From Actinomycetes bacterium (GTDB lineage: Bacteria > Actinomycetota > Actinomycetes > Actinomycetales > Cellulomonadaceae): a stretch of DNA of 5,133 nucleotides. A program made the translations under genes and the position numbers. Below the pieces are notes generated by a model. That model had not been told where the DNA came from and did no database searches. It saw nothing but the letters and a program-made list of their open reading frames with translations. Of the stretch, positions 1 to 5,133 are shown one piece after another; position 1 is the first letter of the stretch; each line of letters begins with the position of its first letter. Location: positions 1 to 5,133 of the forward strand of contig JAEZAR010000463.1 of NCBI GenBank assembly GCA_023430425.1, in the 5' to 3' direction.

Positions 1-1
1 C

Positions 2-388
2 GACCGCACCGCGCACCCGCGCGACCTGTCCGAGGGCCAGCGGCTGGCGCTCGCGCTGGCGGTGCAGCTGGCGGACCGACCGCCCGTGCTCCTGCTCGAC
101 GAGCCGACCCGCGGACTGGACTACGCGGGAAAGAGGCGGCTGACGGCGCTCCTGCGGGGCCACGCGGACGACGGCGGCGCCGTGCTGCTCTCCAGCCACG
201 ACGTGGAGTTCGTGGCCGAGACCGCCACCCGCGTGGTCGTGATGGCGGGCGGTGAGGTGGTCGCCGACGGCCCCGCGGCCGAGGTGCTCATGGCGTCGCC
301 GATGCTCGCGCCGCAGGTCGCCCGCGTGCTGCACCCGGTCCCCGTGCTCACCGTGGCGGCGCTGCAGCACGCGGTGGGGGCGCCGTGA
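2..388 (+). CDS. ECF-type ABC transporter ATP-binding protein (C-terminal part, 5' end outside window)
   Basis: This is the C-terminal end of an ABC ATPase that would power uptake by an energy-coupling factor transporter at the inner face of the membrane. The open frame runs in from the left edge with no start codon, so the Walker A motif and probably a first domain are missing. Visible in order are an ABC signature (DLSEGQR, bases 26-43), Walker B with the catalytic glutamate (LLLDEP, bases 89-106; Glu codon 101-103), a D-loop RGLDY, and the switch histidine in SSHDVEF (His codon 197-199), followed by the usual VVVMAGGEVVADGP strand-turn. The signature reads LSEGQ, not the canonical LSGGQ. 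It overlaps the next gene by 4 bp (GTGA at 385-388), which indicates translational coupling to an S component. In actinobacteria such ATPases are often fused double-domain proteins, but the part seen cannot show this. ABC ATPase identity is secure; the ECF assignment rests mainly on the neighbour. Confidence 0.9.
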   Translation, partial: DRTAHPRDLSEGQRLALALAVQLADRPPVLLLDEPTRGLDYAGKRRLTALLRGHADDGGAVLLSSHDVEFVAETATRVVVMAGGEVVADGPAAEVLMASPMLAPQVARVLHPVPVLTVAALQHAVGAP

Positions 389-1254
389 GCGCCGGGGGGC
401 GGGGGGTGCGCGCCCTGCCTGTCGCGCCGCGGACCGCCCTCGTCCTCACCCTCGCGTCCGCGGTCGGGGTGGTGGCCTTCACCTGGCCGCTCCTCGCGGC
501 GCCCGACGGCGCGCTGGCCCACGCCCAGGACGCACCGGTGGTCCTCGGGGCGGTGCTCGTCTCGGTCCTCGCCGTCGTCGCGGTCGCCCTCGAGGAGGGC
601 GGGCTCGACGCCAAGGCGGTCGCGGTGCTCGGGCTGCTGTCCGCGGTCGGGGCGGTGCTGCGGCCGCTGTCGGCCGGCGCCGCGGGCGTCGAGCTGGTGT
701 TCCTGACGATCGTCCTCGGCGGGCGCGTCTTCGGTCCCGGCTTCGGCTTCGCCCTGGGCTCCACCACCCTCGCCGCGTCGGCGCTCGTCACGGGCGGGGT
801 GGGCCCGTGGCTGCCCTTCCAGATGCTCGCCGCCTCCTGGGTGGGGCTCGGGGCCGGCCTGCTCCCCCGGCGTGCCACGGGTCGCGCCGAGGTCGCCCTG
901 CTCGCGCTCTACGGCGCCCTGGCTGCCTTCGCGTTCGGGCTGGCGATGAACCTGTCGTTCTGGCCGTTCCAGCTGGGCGGCGGGACCGCGCTGTCGTTCG
1001 TCCCGGGCGACGCCCTGGCCACGAACCTGCACCGGTTCTGGCTCTTCTCGCTGGCGACCTCGCTCGGCTGGGACGTCGGCCGGGCGGTGACCACCGCCCT
1101 GGGTCTGGGGCTGCTGGGCGGGCCCGCGCTGCGCGTGCTCCGCCGTACCGCCGCCCGGGCGCGCTTCGCCCCCGCGCCCCTCGCCCCCCGCGCCGCCGGA
1201 GGCCCCGCGGACACGCCGTCTCACGACACGCCGCGCGCGACACGCCGGACCTGA
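385..1254 (+). CDS. ECF transporter S component (substrate-binding membrane subunit), possibly for cobalamin
   Basis: This is a 289-residue integral membrane protein, predicted to bind a vitamin or other micronutrient and deliver it through the EcfT/EcfA module. The GTG start at 385 overlaps the ATPase stop by 4 bp and has only a weak G-rich ribosome site, consistent with coupled translation. By eye there are six or seven hydrophobic segments, near residues 17-37, 50-70, 76-95, 102-137, 142-160, 168-193 and 218-246. The stretch GGVGPWLPFQMLAASWVG (about 137-154) is of the type seen in actinobacterial S components lying beside ECF ATPases. The tail after about residue 250 is basic and then Ala/Pro/Thr-rich, probably cytoplasmic and disordered. 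No EcfT gene is visible; it would have to lie upstream of the window or elsewhere. The substrate is unproven. Cobalamin is inferred from the adjacent B12-dependent reductase; riboflavin, queuosine or another vitamin cannot be excluded. Confidence 0.82.
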   Translation: MSAGGRGVRALPVAPRTALVLTLASAVGVVAFTWPLLAAPDGALAHAQDAPVVLGAVLVSVLAVVAVALEEGGLDAKAVAVLGLLSAVGAVLRPLSAGAAGVELVFLTIVLGGRVFGPGFGFALGSTTLAASALVTGGVGPWLPFQMLAASWVGLGAGLLPRRATGRAEVALLALYGALAAFAFGLAMNLSFWPFQLGGGTALSFVPGDALATNLHRFWLFSLATSLGWDVGRAVTTALGLGLLGGPALRVLRRTAARARFAPAPLAPRAAGGPADTPSHDTPRATRRT

Positions 1255-1270
1255 GGAGTCCGCCCCGGAG

Positions 1271-1290
1271 GCCCCGCGAGGCGGCGGGGC
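1271..1290 (+). terminator. GC-rich stem-loop behind the transporter operon (weak terminator candidate)
   Basis: GCCCCGC (1271-1277) and GCGGGGC (1284-1290) form a perfect 7-bp stem with a six-base loop, beginning 17 nt after the S-component stop. There is no T-run after it, so this is a U-less actinobacterial-type terminator at best. It fits nrdJ having its own promoter downstream. Confidence 0.4.
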
Positions 1291-1324
1291 GCTCACCTGC
1301 GGTTTCACTCCGAAGGCGCCCGCG

Positions 1325-1340
1325 GGACCACATGTGGGCG
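1325..1340. promoter_or_regulatory. Degenerate upstream NrdR-box-like site
   Basis: A 10-bp perfect palindrome, CCACATGTGG (1328-1337), is centred exactly 32 bp upstream of the strong NrdR box. Only about 7 of 16 positions of this window match the NrdR consensus acaCwAtATaTwGtgt. NrdR boxes normally occur as pairs about three helical turns apart, so the position is more persuasive than the sequence. It could instead be an unrelated palindrome. Confidence 0.45.
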
Positions 1341-1356
1341 AAGTTTTCTGTCCTAC

Positions 1357-1372
1357 CCACTACATATAGTGG
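1357..1372. promoter_or_regulatory. NrdR box (strong)
   Basis: CCACTACATATAGTGG matches 13 of 16 positions of the NrdR consensus acaCwAtATaTwGtgt and has perfect 6-bp inverted arms. NrdR is the ATP/dATP-sensing repressor of ribonucleotide reductase genes. The site lies 137 bp before the nrdJ start and covers the only good -10 element in the region, which suits repression by blocking RNA polymerase. The gene for NrdR is not in this window. Confidence 0.8.
1365..1370 (+). promoter_or_regulatory. Probable -10 element of the nrdJ promoter
   Basis: TATAGT differs from TATAAT at one base and sits in the only AT-rich island (about 1341-1393) of an otherwise very GC-rich region. No convincing -35 hexamer lies 16-18 bp upstream; the closest stretch is the T-rich GTTTTC at 1343-1348. 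If used, transcription would begin near 1377 and give a leader of about 130 nt. Because the hexamer lies inside the NrdR palindrome, its AT-richness could be due to the operator alone. Confidence 0.5.
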
Positions 1373-1467
1373 TCACACGCTTGTAAGTTGGTTGGCCTCG
1401 GTGATGGTCCCGCGCCGCTGACGTCGCTCTCGCGCCGCCGGTCCCGCGACCCCGCCGGCAGCGAGAC

Positions 1468-1483
1468 GGTCCCCCGAGGGACC
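1468..1483 (+). other. Leader hairpin just upstream of the nrdJ ribosome-binding site
   Basis: GGTCCC (1468-1473) and GGGACC (1478-1483) form a 6-bp stem with a CCGA loop, ending 11 nt before the purine-rich ribosome site GGGAGAGGGA (1495-1504). Earlier GGTCCC copies at 1406-1411 and 1440-1445 could pair with the same GGGACC, so alternative folds are possible. Function is unknown. Confidence 0.4.
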
Positions 1484-1509
1484 ACGGAGCACCTGGGAGA
1501 GGGAACGAC

Positions 1510-4422
1510 ATGACGGAGACCTCGGCCGGCAGCAGCCGGTCCGCGCGGGGAACGGGCGCGCCCAAGGCGCGCCGGGCCGGCCTGACCATCGAGCGGGTGT
1601 TCACCACGCCCGGCGTCCACCCGTACGACGAGGTGACGTGGGAGCGTCGCGACGTCACGCAGACCAACTGGAAGACCGGCGAGACGATCTTCGAGCAGAA
1701 GGGCGTCGAGTTCCCCGCCTCGTGGTCGATGAACGCCACGACGATCGTGACGACCAAGTACTTCCGCGGCGCCGTCGGGACCCCTGCCCGCGAGTGGAGC
1801 CTGCGCCAGCTCATCGACCGCGTCGTGCTGACCTATGTCCGGGCCGGCCGCGAGCACGGCTACTTCGCCACGGAGGAGGACGCGGTCGTCTTCGAGCACG
1901 AGCTCACGTGGATGCTCCTGAACCAGGTGTTCAGCTTCAACTCTCCCGTGTGGTTCAACGTCGGCACCGCGTCGCCGCAGCAGGTCAGCGCGTGCTTCAT
2001 CCTCTCGGTCGACGACACGATGGACTCGATCCTCAACTGGTACCGCGAGGAGGGGATGATCTTCAAGGGCGGCTCCGGCGCCGGCCTGAACCTCTCCCGG
2101 ATCCGCTCCAGCAAGGAGCTCCTGTCCTCCGGGGGCACGGCGAGCGGTCCCATCTCGTTCATGCGGGGCGCGGACGCGTCCGCGGGCACCATCAAGTCGG
2201 GCGGCGCGACCCGCCGGGCGGCGAAGATGGTCGTCCTCGACGTCGACCACCCGGACATCCGCGAGTTCGTCGAGACGAAGGCGCGTGAGGAGGACAAGAT
2301 CCGCGCGCTGCGCGAGGCCGGGTTCGACATGGACCTGGGCGGCCGCGACATCGTCTCCGTGCAGTACCAGAACGCCAACAACTCGGTCCGGGTGACCGAC
2401 GAGTTCATGCAGGCGGTCGAGGACGGGCGCACCTTCGGGCTGCGGGCACGCGCCACCGGCGAGGTCATCGACACCGTCGACGCCCAGGACCTGTTCCGCA
2501 GCATCGCGCAGGCCGCCTGGGAGTGCGCCGACCCGGGCCTGCAGTACGACTCGACCATCAACGACTGGCACACGAGCCCCGAGGCCGGCCGGATCACCGC
2601 GTCGAACCCGTGCTCGGAGTACATGCACCTGGACAACTCGTCCTGCAACCTCGCCTCGCTCAACCTCCTGAAGTTCCTCCGGGAGGACGACACCTTCGAC
2701 GTCGAGCGCTTCGAGCGCGCCGTGGAGCTCATCATCACGGCGATGGACATCTCGATCTGCTTCGCCGACTTCCCCACGGAGGCCATCGGCGTCACCACCC
2801 GGGCGTACCGCCAGCTCGGGATCGGCTACGCCAACCTGGGCGCGCTGCTCATGGCCACGGGCCACGGCTACGACTCCGACGGCGGCCGCGCCCTCGCCGC
2901 CGCGATCACCTCGCTCATGACGGGCACCGCGTACAAGCGCTCCGCGGAGCTGGCCGGCGTCGTCGGGACGTACGAGGGCTACGCCCGCAACGCCGCCGCG
3001 CACAAGCGGGTCATGCGCAAGCACGCCGCGGCCAACGACGACATCCGCACGCTCGGCGCCATGGACTCCGAGGTGCACGCGGCCGCGACGCGGGTGTGGG
3101 CCGAGGGCAACCGGGTCGGGGAGAAGAGCGGCTGGCGCAACGCGCAGGCCTCGGTGCTCGCCCCGACCGGGACGATCGGCTTCATGATGGACTGCGACAC
3201 GACCGGGATCGAGCCCGACTTCTCGCTGGTCAAGTTCAAGAAGCTGGTCGGCGGCGGGTCGATGCAGATCGTCAACCAGACCATCCCCCGTGCGCTGCGC
3301 CGGATGGGCTACGCCGAGGAGACCGTCGAGGCGATCGTCGAGTACATCGCCGAGCACGGGCACGTCGTCGACGCGCCGGGTCTGCGCCCGGAGCACTACG
3401 AGGTGTTCGACTGCGCGGTCGGCGAGCGCGCGATCTCACCGATGGGCCACGTGCGGATGATGGCGGCCGTCCAGCCGTTCATCTCCGGCGCCATCTCCAA
3501 GACCGTGAACATGCCCGAGTCCGCGACCGTGGAGGAGATCGAGGAGATCTACTTCAAGGCTTGGCAGATGGGCATCAAGGCGCTCGCGATCTACCGTGAC
3601 AACTGCAAGGTGGGCCAGCCGCTCTCGGACGCGAAGGCGAAGACGGCGACGGCGCCGGCCCCCGCGCCGGTCGCCGAGGCCGCCCCGGCACGGGCGACCC
3701 GCAAGCGCCTGCCGCGCCAGCGCGAGTCGAAGACCACGTCGTTCACCGTGGGCGGCGCCGACGGGTACATCACGGCCGGGTCCTACCCGGGCGACGGCCT
3801 CGGCGAGGTGTTCCTCAAGCTCGGCAAGCAGGGCTCCACCCTGGCCGGCGTGATGGACGCGTTCTCGATCGCGGTCTCGGTCGCGCTCCAGTACGGCGTG
3901 CCGCTGGAGACGTACGTCGAGAAGTTCACCAACATGCGCTTCGAGCCGGCGGGGATGACCGACGACCCGGACATCCGGATGGCGCAGTCGATGATGGACT
4001 ACATCTTCCGGCGCCTGGCCCTGGACTACCTGCCGTTCGAGACCCGCTCCGCGCTCGGGATCTTCACCGCGGCGGAGCGTGCCCGGCACCTCCAGACGGG
4101 CTCCTACGCGCCCGTCGAGGAGGAGGACGACGCCCCGGACCAGGGTGGCGTCCCGACGGCGGAGGTCCCGTCCGCGCACGCCCCTGCGGCGCAGGCCGCT
4201 CCCCCCGCCGCGACGCCCGCGGCACCGGTCGCCCCCGTGGCCTCGCCGGCCCCGGTCACCGGGACCGGCACGGGCACGGCCCACTCGTCCGCGGAGCTGG
4301 TCGAGCTCAAGCTCGGACGCACCGCTGACGCCCCGCTGTGCCTCTCGTGCGGCATCAAGATGCGACCCTCGGGCTCGTGCTACGTGTGCGAGGGCTGCGG
4401 CTCGACCAGCGGCTGCAGCTGA
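1510..4422 (+). CDS. nrdJ: Vitamin B12-dependent (class II) ribonucleoside-diphosphate reductase NrdJ
   Basis: This cytosolic enzyme (970 aa) reduces ribonucleotides to deoxyribonucleotides, using adenosylcobalamin to generate the cysteine thiyl radical, without oxygen or a separate radical subunit. The ATG start follows GGGAGAGGGA at 1495-1504. No ATP-cone is seen at the N-terminus; family-like sequence begins at GLTIERVFTTPGVHPYDE. Catalytic signatures are Cys162 in QVSACFI and Cys379 in SSCNL (equivalents of the Thermotoga redox pair), N366-P-C368-S-E370 with the thiyl-radical cysteine and catalytic glutamate, and PTGTIG at 552-557. The catalytic domain ends near residue 705. An Ala/Pro/Lys linker (about 707-727) leads to a TSCPD-type domain (about 745-845). 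An acidic then Ala/Pro-rich tether (868-927) joins the Cys-rich tail, with cysteines at 944, 947, 957, 960, 963 and 969. In Thermotoga NrdJ a related zinc-binding tail mediates turnover. All key residues are present, with no frameshift or intein. Confidence 0.97.
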   Translation: MTETSAGSSRSARGTGAPKARRAGLTIERVFTTPGVHPYDEVTWERRDVTQTNWKTGETIFEQKGVEFPASWSMNATTIVTTKYFRGAVGTPAREWSLRQLIDRVVLTYVRAGREHGYFATEEDAVVFEHELTWMLLNQVFSFNSPVWFNVGTASPQQVSACFILSVDDTMDSILNWYREEGMIFKGGSGAGLNLSRIRSSKELLSSGGTASGPISFMRGADASAGTIKSGGATRRAAKMVVLDVDHPDIREFVETKAREEDKIRALREAGFDMDLGGRDIVSVQYQNANNSVRVTDEFMQAVEDGRTFGLRARATGEVIDTVDAQDLFRSIAQAAWECADPGLQYDSTINDWHTSPEAGRITASNPCSEYMHLDNSSCNLASLNLLKFLREDDTFDVERFERAVELIITAMDISICFADFPTEAIGVTTRAYRQLGIGYANLGALLMATGHGYDSDGGRALAAAITSLMTGTAYKRSAELAGVVGTYEGYARNAAAHKRVMRKHAAANDDIRTLGAMDSEVHAAATRVWAEGNRVGEKSGWRNAQASVLAPTGTIGFMMDCDTTGIEPDFSLVKFKKLVGGGSMQIVNQTIPRALRRMGYAEETVEAIVEYIAEHGHVVDAPGLRPEHYEVFDCAVGERAISPMGHVRMMAAVQPFISGAISKTVNMPESATVEEIEEIYFKAWQMGIKALAIYRDNCKVGQPLSDAKAKTATAPAPAPVAEAAPARATRKRLPRQRESKTTSFTVGGADGYITAGSYPGDGLGEVFLKLGKQGSTLAGVMDAFSIAVSVALQYGVPLETYVEKFTNMRFEPAGMTDDPDIRMAQSMMDYIFRRLALDYLPFETRSALGIFTAAERARHLQTGSYAPVEEEDDAPDQGGVPTAEVPSAHAPAAQAAPPAATPAAPVAPVASPAPVTGTGTGTAHSSAELVELKLGRTADAPLCLSCGIKMRPSGSCYVCEGCGSTSGCS

Positions 4423-4434
4423 CGTCGGCGCGCA

Positions 4435-4464
4435 GACGGGCGGGACCCTCGGGTCCCGCCCGTC
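4435..4464 (+). terminator. Stem-loop terminator of nrdJ
   Basis: A perfect 13-bp stem runs from GACGGGCGGGACC (4435-4447) to GGTCCCGCCCGTC (4452-4464), closed by a CTCG tetraloop, 12 nt after the nrdJ stop. No T-tract follows, as is usual in high-GC actinobacteria. The stem is symmetrical, so it could also stop transcription coming from the other direction. Confidence 0.85.
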
Positions 4465-4544
4465 CTGCGTGGCCGCGCACGTGCGCCGGCTCGACGGCGC
4501 GCCGGGTCGCCCGCGCTCCCAGGACCGTCCGGTCCCGGACGTGC

Positions 4545-4575
4545 CCGCCGAGCCGGGCGTGTCCGGGCTCGGCGG
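4545..4575. other. Strong inverted repeat / hairpin, possible second terminator
   Basis: CCGCCGAGCC (4545-4554) and GGCTCGGCGG (4566-4575) pair perfectly over 10 bp around an 11-base loop that can add two more G-C pairs past a G-G mismatch. No T-run follows on either strand. It may be a backup terminator behind nrdJ or a protein-binding palindrome. Confidence 0.5.
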
Positions 4576-4577
4576 CG

Positions 4578-4603
4578 CTGACCGGACACGGGCGCGCACC
4601 GCG
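4578..4603 (+). repeat. 26-nt imperfect direct repeat, copy 1
   Basis: This copy shares 23 of 26 bases with 4624-4649, 46 bp downstream. The first 12 bases, CTGACCGGACAC, are identical in both copies. Its CCGGACACG (4582-4590) is also the exact reverse complement of CGTGTCCGG at 4558-4566, inside the preceding inverted repeat. Confidence 0.7.
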
Positions 4604-4623
4604 AACCACGCCCGGCGCGGCAC

Positions 4624-4649
4624 CTGACCGGACACCGGCGCGTTCCGCG
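4624..4649 (+). repeat. 26-nt imperfect direct repeat, copy 2
   Basis: Second copy of the element at 4578-4603, with three differences (one at position 13 and two at positions 20-21). It lies 132 bp upstream of the last gene's start, so an operator role is possible but unproven. Confidence 0.7.
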
Positions 4650-4683
4650 GGCCCCTGGCGCGGTCCGTGGCACACATCACCCT

Positions 4684-4709
4684 GATGGCCGCTCAGGTGG
4701 GCGGCCGTC
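4684..4709 (+). other. Leader hairpin upstream of the last gene
   Basis: Bases 4684-4692 pair with 4701-4709 over 9 bp, including one U-G pair, around the loop TCAGGTGG. The core GGCCGC/GCGGCC is perfect. An alternative pairing of CCCTGATGG (4680-4688) with CCACCAGGG (4720-4728), 8 of 9 positions, would exclude it. A further hairpin follows at 4732-4749 (7 bp with one G-U, CCAG loop). I do not recognise a known riboswitch class. Confidence 0.4.
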
Positions 4710-4781
4710 CCCGCCGACACCACCAGGGAGAGCCGGCGCCAGCGTCGGCCGCGCGTGCACCCGACCCGAGGACTCGTCGTC

Positions 4782-5133
4782 ATGTCGTCTGCCGACCAGC
4801 TGCCCACGCGGCGGGAGGTGCATCGCGCCCAGGCGTCGGCCCGGGCTCGGCGACGCGGGGACCCTGCCGACGACGGCCGCACCTGGCGGTCGGGCCCAGG
4901 TGGGACACGGTTCCGGGCGGGGACCGCACGCCTCTCGTTCCCGGCCGTCGCCGCCGCGACGGCCATGGCGTTCGTGGCCGGCGGCGTGAGCGCAGCGAGC
5001 CTCGACACGATCGCCCGGGAGGAGCGCGTCCTCGCCGAGGCCTCCGCAGCGCGGCACGCCCGATCCGACCGGGCCGCCACGGTACGCCTGACGGCCGAGG
5101 CCGCCGGCTACGCGGCGGCACGCCAGGCACAGG
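4782..5133 (+). CDS. Unrecognised membrane-anchored or secreted protein (N-terminal 117 aa, 3' end outside window)
   Basis: The frame is open from the ATG at 4782 to the window edge with no stop. The ribosome site GAGGA (4768-4772) is well placed, 9 nt before the ATG. The protein starts with a highly basic, Arg-rich cytoplasmic stretch (residues 1-51) that includes PTRREVHRAQASARARRR. A single hydrophobic segment follows (about 52-73, LSFPAVAAATAMAFVAGGVSAA), and then a charged, Ala/Arg/Glu-rich stretch (about 74-117) that looks helical and possibly coiled-coil. This is the layout of a type II membrane anchor or a long signal peptide with an Ala-rich cleavage region (VSA-A near 70). Similar basic TRRE-type N-termini occur on many Micrococcales envelope proteins, including peptidoglycan hydrolases, but no catalytic domain is visible, so no function is assigned. 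It is separated from nrdJ by the terminator and is probably its own transcription unit. Confidence 0.75.
   Translation, partial: MSSADQLPTRREVHRAQASARARRRGDPADDGRTWRSGPGGTRFRAGTARLSFPAVAAATAMAFVAGGVSAASLDTIAREERVLAEASAARHARSDRAATVRLTAEAAGYAAARQAQ

Larger units (their letters stand above)
4465..4781. other. Non-coding intergenic region with repeats and hairpins
   Basis: No supportable gene lies in this stretch of about 320 bases; open frames in it are GC-rich chance frames. It contains a short palindrome GGACCGTCCGGTCC (4522-4535), a strong inverted repeat (4545-4575), a 26-nt imperfect direct repeat (4578-4603 and 4624-4649), and hairpins at 4684-4709 and 4732-4749. It probably holds the promoter and 5' leader of the last gene, but no clear -10 or -35 element is visible. 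Confidence 0.6.

Noticed and set aside
121..1308. Minus-strand open frame opposite the ECF genes, and overlapping plus-strand Arg/Pro-rich frames
   Set aside because: Low-complexity Arg/Gly/Pro/Glu translations that are shadows of the ATPase and S-component genes.
1375..1390. Third NrdR-like box ACACGCTTGTAAGTTG
   Set aside because: Only about 8 of 16 consensus positions match, it is not palindromic, and its centre lies 18 bp from the strong box, which is off the normal helical phasing.
1255..1509. Possible cobalamin riboswitch between the transporter and nrdJ
   Set aside because: I looked for the conserved B12-box core (GCCACTG-like sequence and the CCGGUG/GGGAAG elements) and did not find it. 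The NrdR boxes explain the regulation better.
1360..3396. Long minus-strand open frame (678 codons) opposite nrdJ
   Set aside because: It is antisense to strongly conserved nrdJ coding sequence, and its translation is Arg/Gly/Val/Asp-rich with no recognisable motif. This is typical of chance frames in high-GC DNA.
3661..3760. Possible intein or insertion in nrdJ at the Ala/Pro-rich segment
   Set aside because: The segment is a short low-complexity linker without intein splice-junction motifs, and conserved NrdJ sequence resumes on both sides in frame.
3436..4680. Minus-strand 414-codon frame running through the nrdJ 3' end and terminator
   Set aside because: It crosses the nrdJ terminator and is antisense to conserved coding sequence; its composition is biased and no domain is recognisable.
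4600..4781. c-di-AMP (ydaO) riboswitch upstream of the last gene
   Set aside because: The context is suggestive and hairpins are present, but the conserved purine-rich core of that class is not recognisable by eye. Only a covariance-model search could settle it.

Overview
This 5.1-kb window is very GC-rich, uses G/C almost exclusively at third codon positions, and has GTG/ATG starts. Together with the protein sequences this points to a high-GC Gram-positive actinobacterium. Micrococcales (a Cellulomonas- or Cellulosimicrobium-like organism) is my best guess, but it is inference only. All recognisable genes lie on the + strand. The long open frames on the - strand are what GC-rich coding DNA produces by chance.

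Layout. (1) 2-388 is the 3' end of an energy-coupling factor (ECF) ABC transporter ATPase. It is translationally coupled by a GTGA overlap to (2) 385-1254, a membrane-embedded ECF substrate-binding S component. (3) 1255-1509 is a regulatory intergenic region. It holds a GC-rich hairpin behind the transporter operon, a pair of NrdR-box-like palindromes 32 bp apart (the second one strong and overlapping a TATAGT -10 element), and a leader of about 130 nt carrying repeated GGTCCC/GGGACC segments. (4) 1510-4422 is a complete class II, adenosylcobalamin-dependent ribonucleotide reductase (nrdJ), followed by a strong stem-loop terminator at 4435-4464. (5) 4465-4781 is non-coding, with an inverted repeat, a 26-nt imperfect direct repeat and several hairpins. 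(6) 4782 to the window end is the start of an unrecognised membrane-anchored or secreted protein.

How the parts may fit together. NrdJ needs adenosylcobalamin to make deoxynucleotides, and an ECF vitamin transporter lies directly upstream of it. The sequence does not prove the S-component substrate, but cobalamin is a sensible hypothesis. The NrdR-box pair suggests that nrdJ has its own promoter, repressed by the nucleotide-sensing regulator NrdR. The nrdR gene itself is not in the window.

I see no convincing new biological system here. The points most worth checking are the uneven NrdR-box pair, the transporter/NrdJ neighbourhood, and the structured leader and repeats upstream of the last gene.
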